Shown: one piece after another, positions 46,115 through 60,448 of the stretch
How positions within the stretch are numbered: the stretch's first letter is position 1
How the letters are laid out: each line of letters begins with the position of its first letter
From: Paraspadella gotoi
Taxonomy: Eukaryota > Chaetognatha
NCBI GenBank assembly: GCA_051294375.1
Contig: CM119264.1
Coordinates: forward strand, 8,926,764-8,990,763
DNA: 64,000 nt
Direction of reading: 5' to 3'
The notes under the pieces: model-generated
Seen by the model: the letters and a program-made list of their open reading frames with translations, nothing else
The model's database searches: none
What the model was told of the DNA's origin: nothing
Translations under genes and position numbers: made by a program

Positions 46115-49100
46115 CTCTCTCTCTCGCGAGTAACAATATGAGAGACTTTACTAAACAATTGGACCACAATACTATGTTAAAAATACCAATAAGTGAACAT
46201 ATATCACTCCTTTTAATTAGATCCGTCTCACCTGATAAACGTCGACAAACTCGTCCTGCTGCAGCTGATCCCAGAGAGTGAACAGCGCGCAGAACCAACC
46301 CGCTTCAGTGGCGCCGAACTTGTCGAGGACGACGATGGGACCTTCACCTACGCCGCCATGGTGTTGCCGAACAGTGTGGATCAGCTCGTAGCACGTGCTG
46401 TGTGGAGGTCGAGGAGTGATCATTAATCAAAGGAGTTGGTTCGCGGGAATGATTGCTTCTAAATATCTTTTTATACTCGTCTGGACTCTGGAGGGCAATT
46501 CAAAAGCCAAACTAGCAACGCGTCAGATCACCTGAGCAAGATGCAGCATTCTCGCAACCTCAAAACTAGTGAATCCGCCCAAGCTAAATGTTCAAGTTAA
46601 GTGATTTAGTGATTTAATAAAAATATTTGGCAATCTCACTTACGATTAATGTTAGAGACTAAGATTCTCAGCAACATCGCCAGCGCAGAGTACTGCATTC
46701 TAGCTACAACAAGCCTCAGCAAGCTCACCTAAGCGGAGTGCAGCTTTCTGGCCAATAAGAGGAGTAGACGATGCGAACGAAGAGGCCGTCCTCCTCTTCC
46801 CCCGACTCCAACTGAACGTCGCGGAAGATGCAGTTGAGATGGTGAATCTCTTCCTTCAGTTCGACGGTGAAAGACTGAAGAAAATAGGGAAATTGAATTC
46901 GGTTCAACCGTTTTAGTGAAGGATCTTTATGTAATTAATTTATAATTAATTTACAAAATGATATAAATAACTAATGAAACCCTCTTTTACCTCGTATTGG
47001 AGTTTGTCCCCTTTTTCCGGCCAGAAGGCGGGGAATCCTGCTTGTGGGTCGAAGACAGCATGACGACAGTCCGAATGTTGTAGTCCCAAACGAGGCGCCA
47101 GAAGTCACCGATGGTGTCGTCGAGGGGGTGTTGGGTTCATGAACTCGTTGCGGTCATTGAAGCCTACAAAATTAAGATTGCGTAAAAAAGAGAAAAAATG
47201 AAAAATTCGGTGATAAATGAAATTAGAGGATTATTTATAGAGAAAACGATCACATATTTTGAATATAAAAAAGAGGAGAAAAAATAAGCAATAAATATAA
47301 AAAATATAATTAAAAAAAGGTCCCACCGAGATTCGAACTCGGGCTGCTGGATTCAAAGTCCAACGTGCTAACCACTACACCATGGGACCGCTTACTAACC
47401 GCGAATAAAAAATGTAACAAGATCTACAAAACGTCCTCAAAAATTAATCTTTGTCTAAATTCCTAAGTGGTTCTTTAGTACCTTGAAGAAACGACGCGTT
47501 GATGTAATCGGAACCATCGACGGCCGGTTTGGGAATCAGCGGAACGCGGGTGTGCTCTATCGGCAGCACGCCTCCTGAATAAACAAAGAATTAAGTGAAC
47601 AAACTTTGAGCGTAAATGAATAAAATTTATCACAAAATTGTATATTACCTTGAATGTAAACAACTCCAGAATCGGAATCTTCCGTAGGCGTCGAGGCGGC
47701 AGCGACTTCCCGGTTTTTGTACTGATTGCAGTTTTTGCGCGCGGATGTGTATTTGTATTCTGGTGGTCATAAATTTCATTTATCAAGATTAGGTTTATCT
47801 TCATCTACCAACGATTCCCAAAATATTATGAGAATACCTATATGGGCCGGTAACTGGTTAATTTTCGAATTGATGCTGGAGAAGCGACATTCCGTTAAGC
47901 GCCGCGTTCTTCTCCAGCAAATGAAGATGGATAAACTCCCAACCCGTTCGACGGGGATGTGAGTTGTTGCCATCTGGAATCGACCTCCAAGATGGCGTCA
48001 TGGATGAAGACGTATTGCTCTTCCGTTTGTACTGTTGAAAAATTAAAAAAATACCGCATGAACAAAGAAAGAAAACAAAAAACAAAGGAAGCTACTCAAT
48101 GATGCATTAGAAATACAAGAGGACATTTCCGAATACAATTAGTTGTCTGCTAAGTCTTCATCAACACATGAATTATTAAGCAGCTGTCCCGCGCACCTAA
48201 GTAGTTCCGCTGTTGTCGAATTTGCTTGAGGAATCCCTTGATGTTGACGACTCCTTCGGCTTCGATCTGACGGAGGGCGACGTCCATACAAATGTAGGTC
48301 CCGGTTCTGCCGACGCCGGCCGAACAATGGATGACTGCGTAGAAAATCGATGAAATTTTGAGATTTAAATCATTATGTTTTTAATTAATATATTAATTAT
48401 CTTCGCTATCGTAAACAAATTCCGATAGCTGTGGAATACTTTACCTAACATCAGTGTTATGTTTATCTTTTTAATTTCATGATAGTACAGTTATAATCTT
48501 TATATATAGTACAGTTATAAGCTTTCTCTCACTGCATCCCTGCCGCCCGATCCATCGCTGCCCCAACTCACCGATCGGCCCGCTTCCCTCCGGGTTGGCG
48601 TTGGCCGATTTCCTGACAAAGGCGAGCAGGGGCAGGGCGTGGGAGGGGACTCCGTGGTCGGGCCACTCGGTGTAGTGGAACTGCTGGACGAGCGTCTCCT
48701 GCTTCTTCTTTTGCTTTGTGTGCCGGACGGCGAAGACGCGGACTGTGTGCGTCGCCAGTTTGGAGACGGAGAGGGAACGAACCAGCATGCAGCCGTACTG
48801 GATGGTTGTGTTCACTTCGCCTAGAAAGATGCGGTGTTTGAAGGATACGGGGTGAGAGAGAGAAAGGAAGATTGAGATTATTGATATTTTTTTTGACGTA
48901 CATTAAATCAACTGGGAGAACAAAAAAACTCGTTGAAGAGGATCTGCTTTCGGACAATTTAAAACGTGAGTCAATATTGGTTTTTAAACTTTAATTTAAA
49001 ATTACAGTTACACAAAGAAAAAAAGGCAATAAAACTCGCTACGCCTCCTTTCAGATTAGATTCTATGAATAATTGAATTCGCCAACTCGATTTATTCGTC

Positions 49101-52100
49101 ACGTGACTCAAAAAAAATCACGTGATTAGAAATCAAATTTGCTTCGCGTGCGGACGACGCGACGACAGCAATTCGATTCCCAATCGAAACCAATTTATTT
49201 TTTATTGTGTTTATTAATCGAAATCGATTTATCAGCCGAAGGCTTATTCATTACTTTGATGAAAATAATAGAGGACTTTGAAGTACTTGCCAATTCACTT
49301 TCCCATTATTGATGCAATTGAAGGCGATCGTTCTCCGCTCACCTGGCCAGTACTGATGACACTTGAGGCGGCCACGCTCAACCAGATTCGTAACCATGAC
49401 GATAACGGTAGAGTTATTCTCGTAGACCATCCGCCAGAAATCCTCGAAGGTACTGGGGATAGGTCCTTGGGTAGCGATGTAGGCGCGAGGTCTGTGGACA
49501 TAATGGATGAAATGATACGCATGCATAAAATAGACAGTGAAATACTTAGAGCGCACCAATATTGTCAGATCAAGATTTTAAAGTATGAAAAAATCAACAT
49601 TTCTGAAAAAAAAAAAACTAAGGACGACTGACTTGCAGTATCCGTCGACGAAGTTGGCGTTGATGTAGTCGCCGCCGCTGCCGACGCCGACGCCCGAGTG
49701 TTTTGTCGACGCCACTGATTTCCCGCCGGCGCCCTGGCCGCCACCTAGAACCACGCGACTGTGGTCATACGCCATGATGTTGAGGTACCGGTTTTTGTCT
49801 TTGTTAGTTGGATCCGTGCTGGCGTAGAAAGTGAGATCCGCCGCCACCTGCCATCAAAAAAAAATATGACAGTGTGAGAAGAAGAAATATATCAATCAAT
49901 CAATCAATCAATCAAATAATCAATCAATCAATCATTCAATCAATCAATCAATCAATCGATCTATCAGAGACAAAGACTAACGAACAAACCTGACAGCAGA
50001 TTTCGTCGTAGTCTTCGGCGAAACCCAAATTGTCGTCGAGGTGTTGACGGTGAACGTATTCGCCGAACTCTTCAACCGGAATCGCCTTCTCTTCGTTCGT
50101 AGTGATGATTTGAGACTCGCGGACAGAGGGAGTGTGGTGTCCAGGGCCTCCTGGGTAGGGAGGGAGGTGATAAATCAATCAGCCTCTCAACTATTTCGTT
50201 TAAAAATCAAAAATCAAAAACCAATCAATCACTCAACCTAAACAATCAAACAAATTAATTTATCGATGAAGCAATAGATAAAAAAAAACTCTAAACACAA
50301 AATAGCGATAGAATTGAGTAACTCAATCAGTCAATCAATCGGAACCGTTTAATCAACAGCATTTTCACGAGTTTATCAGATTGACGGAAAACACACTCAT
50401 TTTCCCGAACCACGTTTTTCCCAATTTACCCGTGGGAGTGGGCGTGGCAAGTCCCGATCCGAAACCCGACCCGAGATTGGAAAGGCCAGACTTGACGCGA
50501 ATCTTCGTCTTGGGGTTGAGATCGTAGGTGGTGTCGGCGGCGGCGGAGGCGGAGTCGTCGCCGCCGCCGAGGGAGCGGCTTTTACCGGCGATGCACGCGT
50601 CGCTGAAGGTCACGGGCGCGAGGGAGGAATCAGAGGCGGGGCAAGGAGGAGAAAATAAAGGGGCGATTATCTTTCTTGCTAAAATTTGATTCATTTGATC
50701 CACACGAAGATATTAAATAATAAATAATATCATTAACACCGCCGCCGTTCTCACCCGTCGCAGTATCTCCTGAAAACCGCCAAAAAGAGAAGCAGGAAAA
50801 CCATCATGAGAGTTGAGATGACGATGCCTGCCATCACGCCCGGAGAAAAGGTCCCGTCGGCGGCCATGCCGGGTTCCGGGCCCGCGGGCTCCACCAGCAC
50901 GGCGCCGCCCCCTTCGCCCACGGCGGCGCCAGAGTCGAAATCGCGGACGGAGCCGCCGACGCCGTTTTCGACGCCGCCGCGTAGCCGCGCCACCGCCGGG
51001 AGCGAAAAGACGCCGCGATGGAATTTTTCCGGATAGACGACGGATCTGGTGGCGGCGGCGATCTTGACCTGGAATCGAAATGGGGGGGGGGGAGAAATTA
51101 GGAAAAAAAGAAAATCTATTCGTACATAGAATTCGACGGAATTTACGTACAATTAGGAAAATGTAAATCTAGGTAGAATTGGTTGGACAAAAAAAAACTT
51201 ATTTCGGTTTGGAGGAATTGAAGAAGGATAATTGGTATCGGATGGAAAACAGTGAGAATAGCGTGGAGAGAAATTCCACGACGGTAATTGAAGGAGGGAA
51301 CTAACTTAATAAGAATTGGGACATAGATAATCCTACTGGAGAAAACTTAAAATAAGGGGGAAAGAAAAAAAAACAAACTCATTTGAAAAAGAAATAAATT
51401 CGGTTCTCCTCCTTCGAACCTCGTAGTCCGTCTCGGGATTGAGACCAGTGATGACGGCGCGGCCCGAGCAGTAGTCCACGAATTTGGAGCCGGAGGGGGT
51501 CACGTGGACGAACCCTGGAGTCGTGCGGGGTGTGGAAGAGGTTAGGTTCATACAAATGATCAGAGCGATTTCTTTTGGGCTTATGTTGGTGTATGATGAA
51601 CGTATTTAAACAAAAATGAAACTTAAACATCGAGATGAGCTTCATCAAAACTACAGACAAAATCTTCAAAAAGGATGTTATTAACAACAGCAATAATATC
51701 GTCAGCAGCAACATCATCTTCTGCCTCACCTAATCCGTCCGACGTCATCTCCTCCTCCTCCTCTTCGCAAGGGGCCTCCGTCGTCGTCGTCGTCGTCGGT
51801 CGCCGCTTCATCAGCTCCACTTCGTCCATGTCCATCGCTCTCACTCTCTCCAACCCGTCTCGTGCGCGCACGCGCTCGCCGGCGCCGTCGCGGCATCGAC
51901 GCGGCCAGCCGCCGCCGGGGCCCCGCAGCCCCAGCGGACGCGCCGGGTCCCCGGCGTCGTCGACGAGAGCAGCGTCACCGGCAAAGACGCCTCGCAGCTT
52001 CCGGCGTCGCGCCTCCTCGTCGCAATTGACTTCCTTCCAGAGATTCTCGTTGGTGGAGGGAGAGAAGCAATGGATCCAGTACCTGAGGGGTAGGGTTGGG

Positions 52101-53378
52101 GACGGGGGGGGGAGTGGTGAAGAGAGGAAGGTCGAGTATTGAATTGCAGCAAGACTGCAAGTGCCCCCCTCCTCCACTTGTATCTTTTTCCCTCCCACCG
52201 GCCCTACCTGTCGATGGTGTTGACTACATCAAGGGGTTCATCCCAGGCCACTTTGATCATGTCGTCGTTCTGCTCGACGATGGTGACGTTGACCGGCGCG
52301 CCTGGCGCCCGCACGTCCGTCTGCACGCGCTGGGCGGGCGAAGACTCGGGACCGAAGCCGCGACTCGTTGCCGCGCTCACCGTCACCTTTGATGACGGGT
52401 AGGAGGTGGTCCGGGATTGTGGAGGTGGTGGAGGTGAAAAAGAGAGAGAGGGATGGGAAATAGACAAAGTAAGCGAGGGGAACGGCGAAAAAAATAACAA
52501 TTTCGTCGCCTTGCTCGATCTCTCATCTCTCACCATGTACTCCGTAAAAGGTCTGAGGCCTCTGACAAGCGCCGAAGGGGTCCCGCCCACAAGACGTATG
52601 GCGCCTCTGCCGTCCTCGTTGGCGTCGCGAGCGCCCGATGTTGATGTCGACGAGGAAAGATGAACAGTTTCTGCCGCCGCTAGGAGGCCGTCGTGGTAGA
52701 CGTGAACGCGGTACGCTGTTTCGGTTCAAACAAATGAACATAAAAATTAGCGCCCAAAAGCGTAAAAAATTACGTACATTTTTTAAAAAAATGTTCAAAG
52801 AGACCAATTACCAATTACAAACTATAGGGACAAAGAAAAAACAAGTTTGAGCAAACAAAGTCGGATCTGTCCATGATAATTTAGTGGTAAGCAGCTAATC
52901 AGATGTCTGTCTTTCTTTCTTTGAATGAAAAATAATAATTTTTCTTACAGTAGACGAGATGTTAAAGGTGATGAAAGTCATTTACTGATGCGATCGAAGT
53001 CAATCATAAATAAAATGTTAGTAAATCGTTGATGCGATAATAATCAATAACAATCAATGTGTTATTGAGTGTTATAATATTATAAAATTGATCTTCAATT
53101 AATACAGATCAATAATGCGATAAAAATCATTGATACCATGATAGTGATTCATTGATGTGATTCTAAAAATTCATGGAAGTGATGATATTCATTAGTCATT
53201 CGATGATTCGACGATGATAGTCATATGATAATCATTCATTATTGCAATGATAATGGTTGCGTTGTTAGGGATTTTTCGTGATAGTATAATAGTCGATGCC
53301 ATGGAGATCAATCAATCAACAATCAATCAATCAATCAATCAATCAATTAATCATAGTCGATAAAAAATTATCCGATAA

Positions 53379-53473
<95 letters not shown>

Positions 53474-53714
53474 CCGCCCAAGTTTTTTTGGAATGGATCG
53501 CCGTCGTTGTCGTCGTCATCGTCGTCATCGTCATATCATCGCGTCGGCGGCAAAGGCGGGAAAGGTTGGCCTCGAATCCTCGACTCCGACGCGATGAGGA
53601 TAGAAGGAGGGCGGGAGTTGAAGATATTATAAACTCGAAGGAATTATGCAAAGAAGGAACGACGTGCCCGATGGGGCAAGGAAACATTCCCGGCAAATGA
53701 CCCTAATGGCTCAG

Positions 53715-53797
<83 letters not shown>

Positions 53798-54611
53798 AAT
53801 GTACGATGTGAACCTGGAACCGTGCTCCGGGGGCCTCTTCCCCTCCCATTCGCTCCGCCGCGAACAACAAAAAAAAAAGTGATAAATCGTCTGACCAAAA
53901 ACATTAAAATATTTTACGATCGTCGGTCGCCTCCGTTTCGCGTTCCGAACGTCGTTGTCATGGTCGTCGTTGTTGTCCGCGTCGTGTTTATATCTCCATG
54001 ACGCCGATATGGAAAATTCAAAATGAAGGATGATAAAGAAAAGTCATAAGTCACTGAAGTTTTGTGCCTAATAAGTCCAAAAATAAACTCAATGATTGAC
54101 TCAGGTCTACGTACTGAACAAATGGAAACAGGCCGGTTGTCTGCGATGCCGAGCCCGGCCTGGCATCTCACCTCTTGGCTTTTTCGGGCTTTGGACATTC
54201 AGTGGCTGTGCGAGCAACTGGCGCAGGTACACTACTACTAGTACCGTTTAGCTCTGCCAACCCAGAGGGAAGTCGTTAGGATTTTAGACGGAACGCACCG
54301 CAGGGATGGCGCAGGATTGCATGAGGAAAGTCAGAGGTGAGGCGTTGTGAAATTTCTGTTACACAACGTTTAATGTCCAATATCCTCCGGGTCCTTCGGG
54401 TGACAAGTTTGGTATTCAGTATTATTACTTGCAGTTTTAATTCAACAGCATAAAAACCTTTTAGATCTGCTGAAGTTTTATCAGACTGCGCGTGCATTTG
54501 TGACGCGAATGGGATCTAGATAAGGAAGTTGAGTAGGCATAATCTCGAGGAAGGGAATCCCATAGAGTATATGATAAAGTCATAAAAACGTAACTGGAAG
54601 GGGCTGAAGAT

Positions 54612-54709
<98 letters not shown>

Positions 54710-56101
54710 GGAGAAAAGATAGAGAGAGAGAAAGAGGGGAAGGAGAGAGAGAGAAAAAGAGAGAAAGAGAGAAAGAGAAAGTGAGCGTATAGATCTCTAT
54801 CTCCCCATTCGTCGTATAACTTTGGTGCTTCGCTTTTTTATCTTTGAGTTTTTATTGCAGCCTCGGAAACGAAGACCGGAAGCGTTTCTATGGAAACGTC
54901 CATGTTGCTATGTTTTCAGGACAACAAGAGTTAATCCAAATCACAGAATATGTTTGCATTCATTTAAGCTTCTTCTTTAACCAATACTGAAACCTAGGAT
55001 AATTATCAAGAAACTAGGTTAAAAAGGTGTATGATATTATGATATATTGGTAAATAATTCGATAACTAACGAGAGATATTTGATTCACAGAAAAGTGATA
55101 GAAGTTTCAAGCAACTGTTCTTTTTCTTAAATTGTTCACGTGACACTGTGTGAGACTTTGAGACGTCAATTTTGTCTATAATGAGGTTGAAATACTCGGA
55201 CTCTCGTTTTCCATCTATTCAGACTAGAGTGGCGCCCGGGAACGACTTAAGACGAAAGCCCTCGTCGATAACGACCAGGAAAACTGAGTCATAGAGGCCC
55301 CTTCACTTTGATGGCGAAAACATAAACAAGCGGCTCACAACATTCCTGCCTGAGGGGGAAAAAATGACGTGATATCGAACCAACGCATTGTCATCTAGTC
55401 TGGTGAATGGCTTCAATAATGAAATGGCTTCATTTCGGGAGTCGAATCCGATGGCATCGGGAGAAACGCAAAACCGGCCAAGAAAGGCGCCACGTTGGCA
55501 AAAAACAGCCGGCAACTATGTGCCATCCGGGGCGCCTTTTGACCTCTTAACCTCTAAACATTTCGTTCGCTCTCCGACTTTTCGCCCGCTAAGACTTCGA
55601 CGTCTCCGCCCACAATCCCGCGCAGAGACTGACCGACCGACCGACCGACCCAAACGTTGATCTAGATCTTCACCCGATTTTTAGCTTTACTCTTGATTTT
55701 CTTCTTGCTCTTATCTTGCTTTTCTTCAGTGTCCGTATTGATTTCTTTCTGGATCTCCTAACAAGTCTTGCATTTTTACTGTTTTATATATATTATATAT
55801 CATTTTATAGAATATAATATATATTATTATTGCTCTCCTTCTTTTTAACCCTTTTGATCGTCTCCCTCCCAGTATACATAACCCACCTTTTTCTTTCTAG
55901 AGCCATTTTCTTGCTGCTACTTGTCATGCTCACTCTGACGGTTAAATACTGCTAACGTTGAGGAAGGTACTACGTACTCGTAGTTTTCGATTAAAACAAA
56001 AGATAAAGGTAAAGCAAAGTTAAAGTAAACTAACAGGTAATTAAGGCAGAAGGAAAGAGGAAATACACTTGTCAAAAAAATGACGATATGGAACCAGGCG
56101 A

Positions 56102-56157
<56 letters not shown>

Positions 56158-56611
56158 AGAAAATACCGAGAAACATCTGGCGCTCGATTCGCATCCATTC
56201 AATTCAAAGAAAAAAAAGCCGATAAGAGGAAAAATAACGACGACAAAAACAACAACAACAAAAATGAGGAGAGCGGAATTTGTAAGAAAAGAGAAAAAAA
56301 AACGAGAAAAAAAAAAGGACATTTATTTCCTTCTCCCGCCATCTTTCGTTTCCCTTTTCCATCCCTCGGGGGCGACGAGTCAGGGCAGCCGAGAGCGAGA
56401 GAAGGGAAATTGATGTTTGTTTACACCGTCGTCGTCGTCGTCGTCTTCGTTTGTCGTCGTCTTCGTCTTTGTTCGTGTCGTTGACTTTGTTTTGGCCAGT
56501 GTTTCCCCGAGTGTTTCGCCATCAACGAAGGTAGTACCGACTTAAGTGGGCGACTTTCTTCTCTCGTCAGGGCGACGTCGTCCGTTGACTTCCCTAACGA
56601 CGTGTTCTGTA

Positions 56612-56650
<39 letters not shown>

Positions 56651-57363
56651 ATTCCTCCCCTCTTTCGCCGATGTTTGTTTGGATTTTCGCGCCATTTTGA
56701 GCCGCGAGCTCCGCTTAACGCTCCAATAGGTTTGTTTGTCGCGGGGAAACTGAGCATCGACGGAATTTTGATGTGTATGTTTTATCGAGACTTTCCCAAG
56801 TCGAAAAACTCAACTTTTACAAGTTTCGGGGAATTAGTAGTGTTGTTTTTTTTAATTTCTTATGAGAAGGAAAAGAGAGTATGTATAGACAATATTACAA
56901 CAATGACGTTTGACAACGACGACGACAACGATCGAAAAAAAGTGGACAGAAGGTGACTCCGCGTGAAGATTCGATCGAAGGATCACAAAATTGGGTCAGA
57001 GTCACGTGAACTCGAATTTGGATCGGTTCATTTCACCAACTCACGCTATATTCTTGTTCACCGATTCGGTTTTTTGACCTGTGATCATCTTTCTTGAAAT
57101 TTTTTCCTCTACTAGCTATCGTCACCGGAACAACAAGGCAACAATTCAAAGCTCGGTCACCAGCAAATCTTTCCATCCTATCACAACCTGTACTCTATGC
57201 TGACTTCTCTTTATACCTCACTCCCTCTCTATTCTTGCCTCTCTTTAACCGTGACGATCCCCTCCCGCTTTTCACCAAAACCGAAACTCGATTCACGCAC
57301 GCGATTTCCATGTGACCCTAAAAAAACAGCAACACCGAAGAGCGAGGGAGGGAGGGAGGGAGG

Positions 57364-57440
<77 letters not shown>

Positions 57441-59784
57441 CACGTGAGTTCGTGGCGTCGCTTATGAAGGCTTCGGTTGAGTCTCCTTCGACGTAACTTA
57501 GGCAACGCACAAAATCACCATTGCTACTCGTTTCCGTGGCAACGCAGAGAAAAAAACTCTCGGCTCACGTTTTGGGCATTAAGGGTCAGAGAGCATTATG
57601 CAGGCGCCAGGCATTCTGTATGCCGATAAGTGCTAAAGGATATACACAGTGGTTTTTAGAAAGAAACAAAGAAACAAAGAAAGAATGAAAGGAAAAAAGA
57701 AAGAAAGAAAGCAAAAAAAAAAAAAGAAATAGATTTGTTTGTTTCTCAAACGAAGAACGTTCAACATTAGCTGGCAGAGAAGTAGCACTTTCGGTCCTCA
57801 TCCTTCTCTTTCCTCCCTTATTCTTTCCCCTTTTCCTTTCTCTTTCTCCCTTCTTCAAGCAAACAGCGACGGATCCTAACTTTCGTCCCTTTCTATAGTA
57901 AAAGCCTTAAGTCGCGCCCTTTCTCTCCGGACGCGTTACGCTTTGCCTTCGCACGCACTTCCCTCTCAATTAGCACTCCCAACTTCAGACGTTCGTTTAT
58001 ATTTTGCCCGTACTTCGCCTTCACGTCGCACGCTCGATGCATTCAAATTTAACGCATATAAAGGCATACGATTGGTTAACATAGCCAGACCCACATTTCT
58101 CCCTTTAACTTACTTCCCTCTTAAACCCCATCTTCTAAAGTCTCGTGCTTTTCCTCGGCACGCGCTTTGGGCGAAGGCCCTCTCCTCCCATGAGCGAGAC
58201 GCAATAAAAGATTCCCCCATGGAAAGCCGTCCCGCTAAATTTCCTCGGCGCTTCCGGCGCGGTTATCGGCGCCGGTTTTCCGTCCGGCTATCGGCGAAGC
58301 CTCTCGCCTCCGGTATCGGCGAGGTCTTATTGACGCCAAGCACACACGTCTTCATTCTTCTTTCATTCAACATCGCTTTATTTTGGAAGAAAACCCCAGG
58401 GTTTTTTTTTTTCTGAGCGGGTCAATATTTCTTTATTTCTTTCTTTCTTTCTTTTAGTATAATAATAATATATAAAATATATATATATATACATATTTAT
58501 GCATATAAAATCGTCATAAAATAAAGACTTCACATATCTGACGAAAAGAAGCGCGAGGCCTGGCGAACGGTTTAGTATGTAAAGGTTAGAGTACTGATGG
58601 AAGGCGGAAAAAAGGATAGTTTTTAAAGAGAGCACGAAGGAATGAAAGAGAGAGAGAGAGAGAGAGAGAAAGTTTCTTAAGATATTCTTATTCTTAATGG
58701 TCTTTTTTTCTTTTTCATTCTCTCCTCTCAAGCAATCACTATCACAGCTAAAGAAAGACGATGTAAACATGCTCTCCTAAATGGTAGGATAACTAAATAA
58801 ATGAAACGGCGCGACGCGGGAAATAAGAACCAAACAAAAAAAAAAGAAAAAAGAGACTAAAAGAAAAAAAGAAAGAAGAAAAGGATAAAAGAAATAGAAA
58901 GAGCGTTGAAAACTGGTAGTTGCCGAAAAAAAGGAATGATAATTTTAACATTAAAATAAATGAGAAAAGAAGTAAATAAAAGAACGTGAGACTAGGAGGA
59001 TTGTAAAGGAGAGAAATATTTAAAAGTTCATTGAGCTGCGAACGACCTAAAAGAAAAAAAAAAGAAAGGAGTGAAAAGTAAGTCTCCCAACCTCTAATCG
59101 TTTTTTCCCATCGGAACAAAAGAGACTCATCGTGAAACCTACGAAGACAAAAGAATAAAAGAGAGAAAATGAAAAATTTAAAAAAAAAAAAAAAGAAAAA
59201 AAATTACTAGGATTTTTTTTTCTCTCTCTGTTTATAAGCGTGGAACCAACGGTGGCGAAAATTCGTTCTGACGTGAAACAAATCATTAAAACTTGAACCG
59301 ATTGTCACGCGTCAAGGAACGCGTCACATCGCCTTTTCAACGCCAACGGATCGCAGACTGAGCGAACATTTCGTCAATTGAAAAACGAATTATTAAAACA
59401 TTTTATGCCTCTCATCAAAATTACAAAATCAATATTTTTTGGTCAATTTTTTTTTTCTAATCATTGTTTAGTTTTTTGATTTTATCTTTTTTGGTAGAAA
59501 AAAAATTATTTTGCTTGGCAGAGATTCAAAAGTCGTCAGAGGTTTGGTGAGAAGATGAAGGCTCTCTCTCTCTCTCCCTCTCTCTCTCCTCTCTCTCTCT
59601 CTCTCCTCACCTCTGTTTTAAACTTTAGTATTTTCATGGATGAGGTCGTTCCGCAGGGGAAATCTCTTACTGTGAATTTACTTTAAGTTGTCCTTTCCAA
59701 CTCCGTGTTTAAGCTCCGTTGCACGATGTCGTATTTTAACCAGACACTTCCAGTTCCCCCCGCCCCTCCCCTCTCTCTTCTCTC

Positions 59785-59844
<60 letters not shown>

Positions 59845-60339
59845 ATTAAATGGGAGTCATTCATTGCAGGTTTATTGTTTTCCACCCGACAATTGGCGCC
59901 AGCAACAGACGTTGCATGCAACTTGCATCCTCATTCCTCCGGGGGCGCTGCTGCCAGCAACCATTGCCGCTGCTTACTGCTTACTGACCTGCTGCCCCGC
60001 TTCTGCTCCTTTTGCCTCGAAAAGGGAGGGATTACTTTTTATGACAACGAAAGAAGAAGAGAATGAAAGGCGCGGGGCAAAGATGCCGAGATAAGCGGTA
60101 TGGAGGCGTGGTGTAGGGTTTTGAGGGGCGTCGAGAAGAAAGAAAGAGAGAGAGAGATGAGAGAGAGGAGAGAGAGAGAGAGAGAAGAGAGAAGAGAGAG
60201 AGAGAGAGGATAGAGAGAGAGAGAGAGTGTTAAATCAGAGAAAAAACACACAAGGGAAAAAAACACCAAAACCCACCAATAACTATCTAAGGGAAAGTGA
60301 GCGAAGAACAGGGAAAACTGAGAGAGAAGAGAGAGAGGA

Positions 60340-60393
<54 letters not shown>

Positions 60394-60408
60394 GAGAAAG
60401 AAGAGAGA

Positions 60409-60448
<40 letters not shown>

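Noticed and set aside
49891-49960. CRISPR-like regular repeat
   Set aside because: It is a plain CAAT tetranucleotide array with no spacers, in a eukaryotic intron.
57943-58416. 157-codon plus-strand open frame in the large phosphatase intron
   Set aside because: Lacks the third-position G/C bias of real exons in this window, ends in a poly-T/Phe run and has no family motif.
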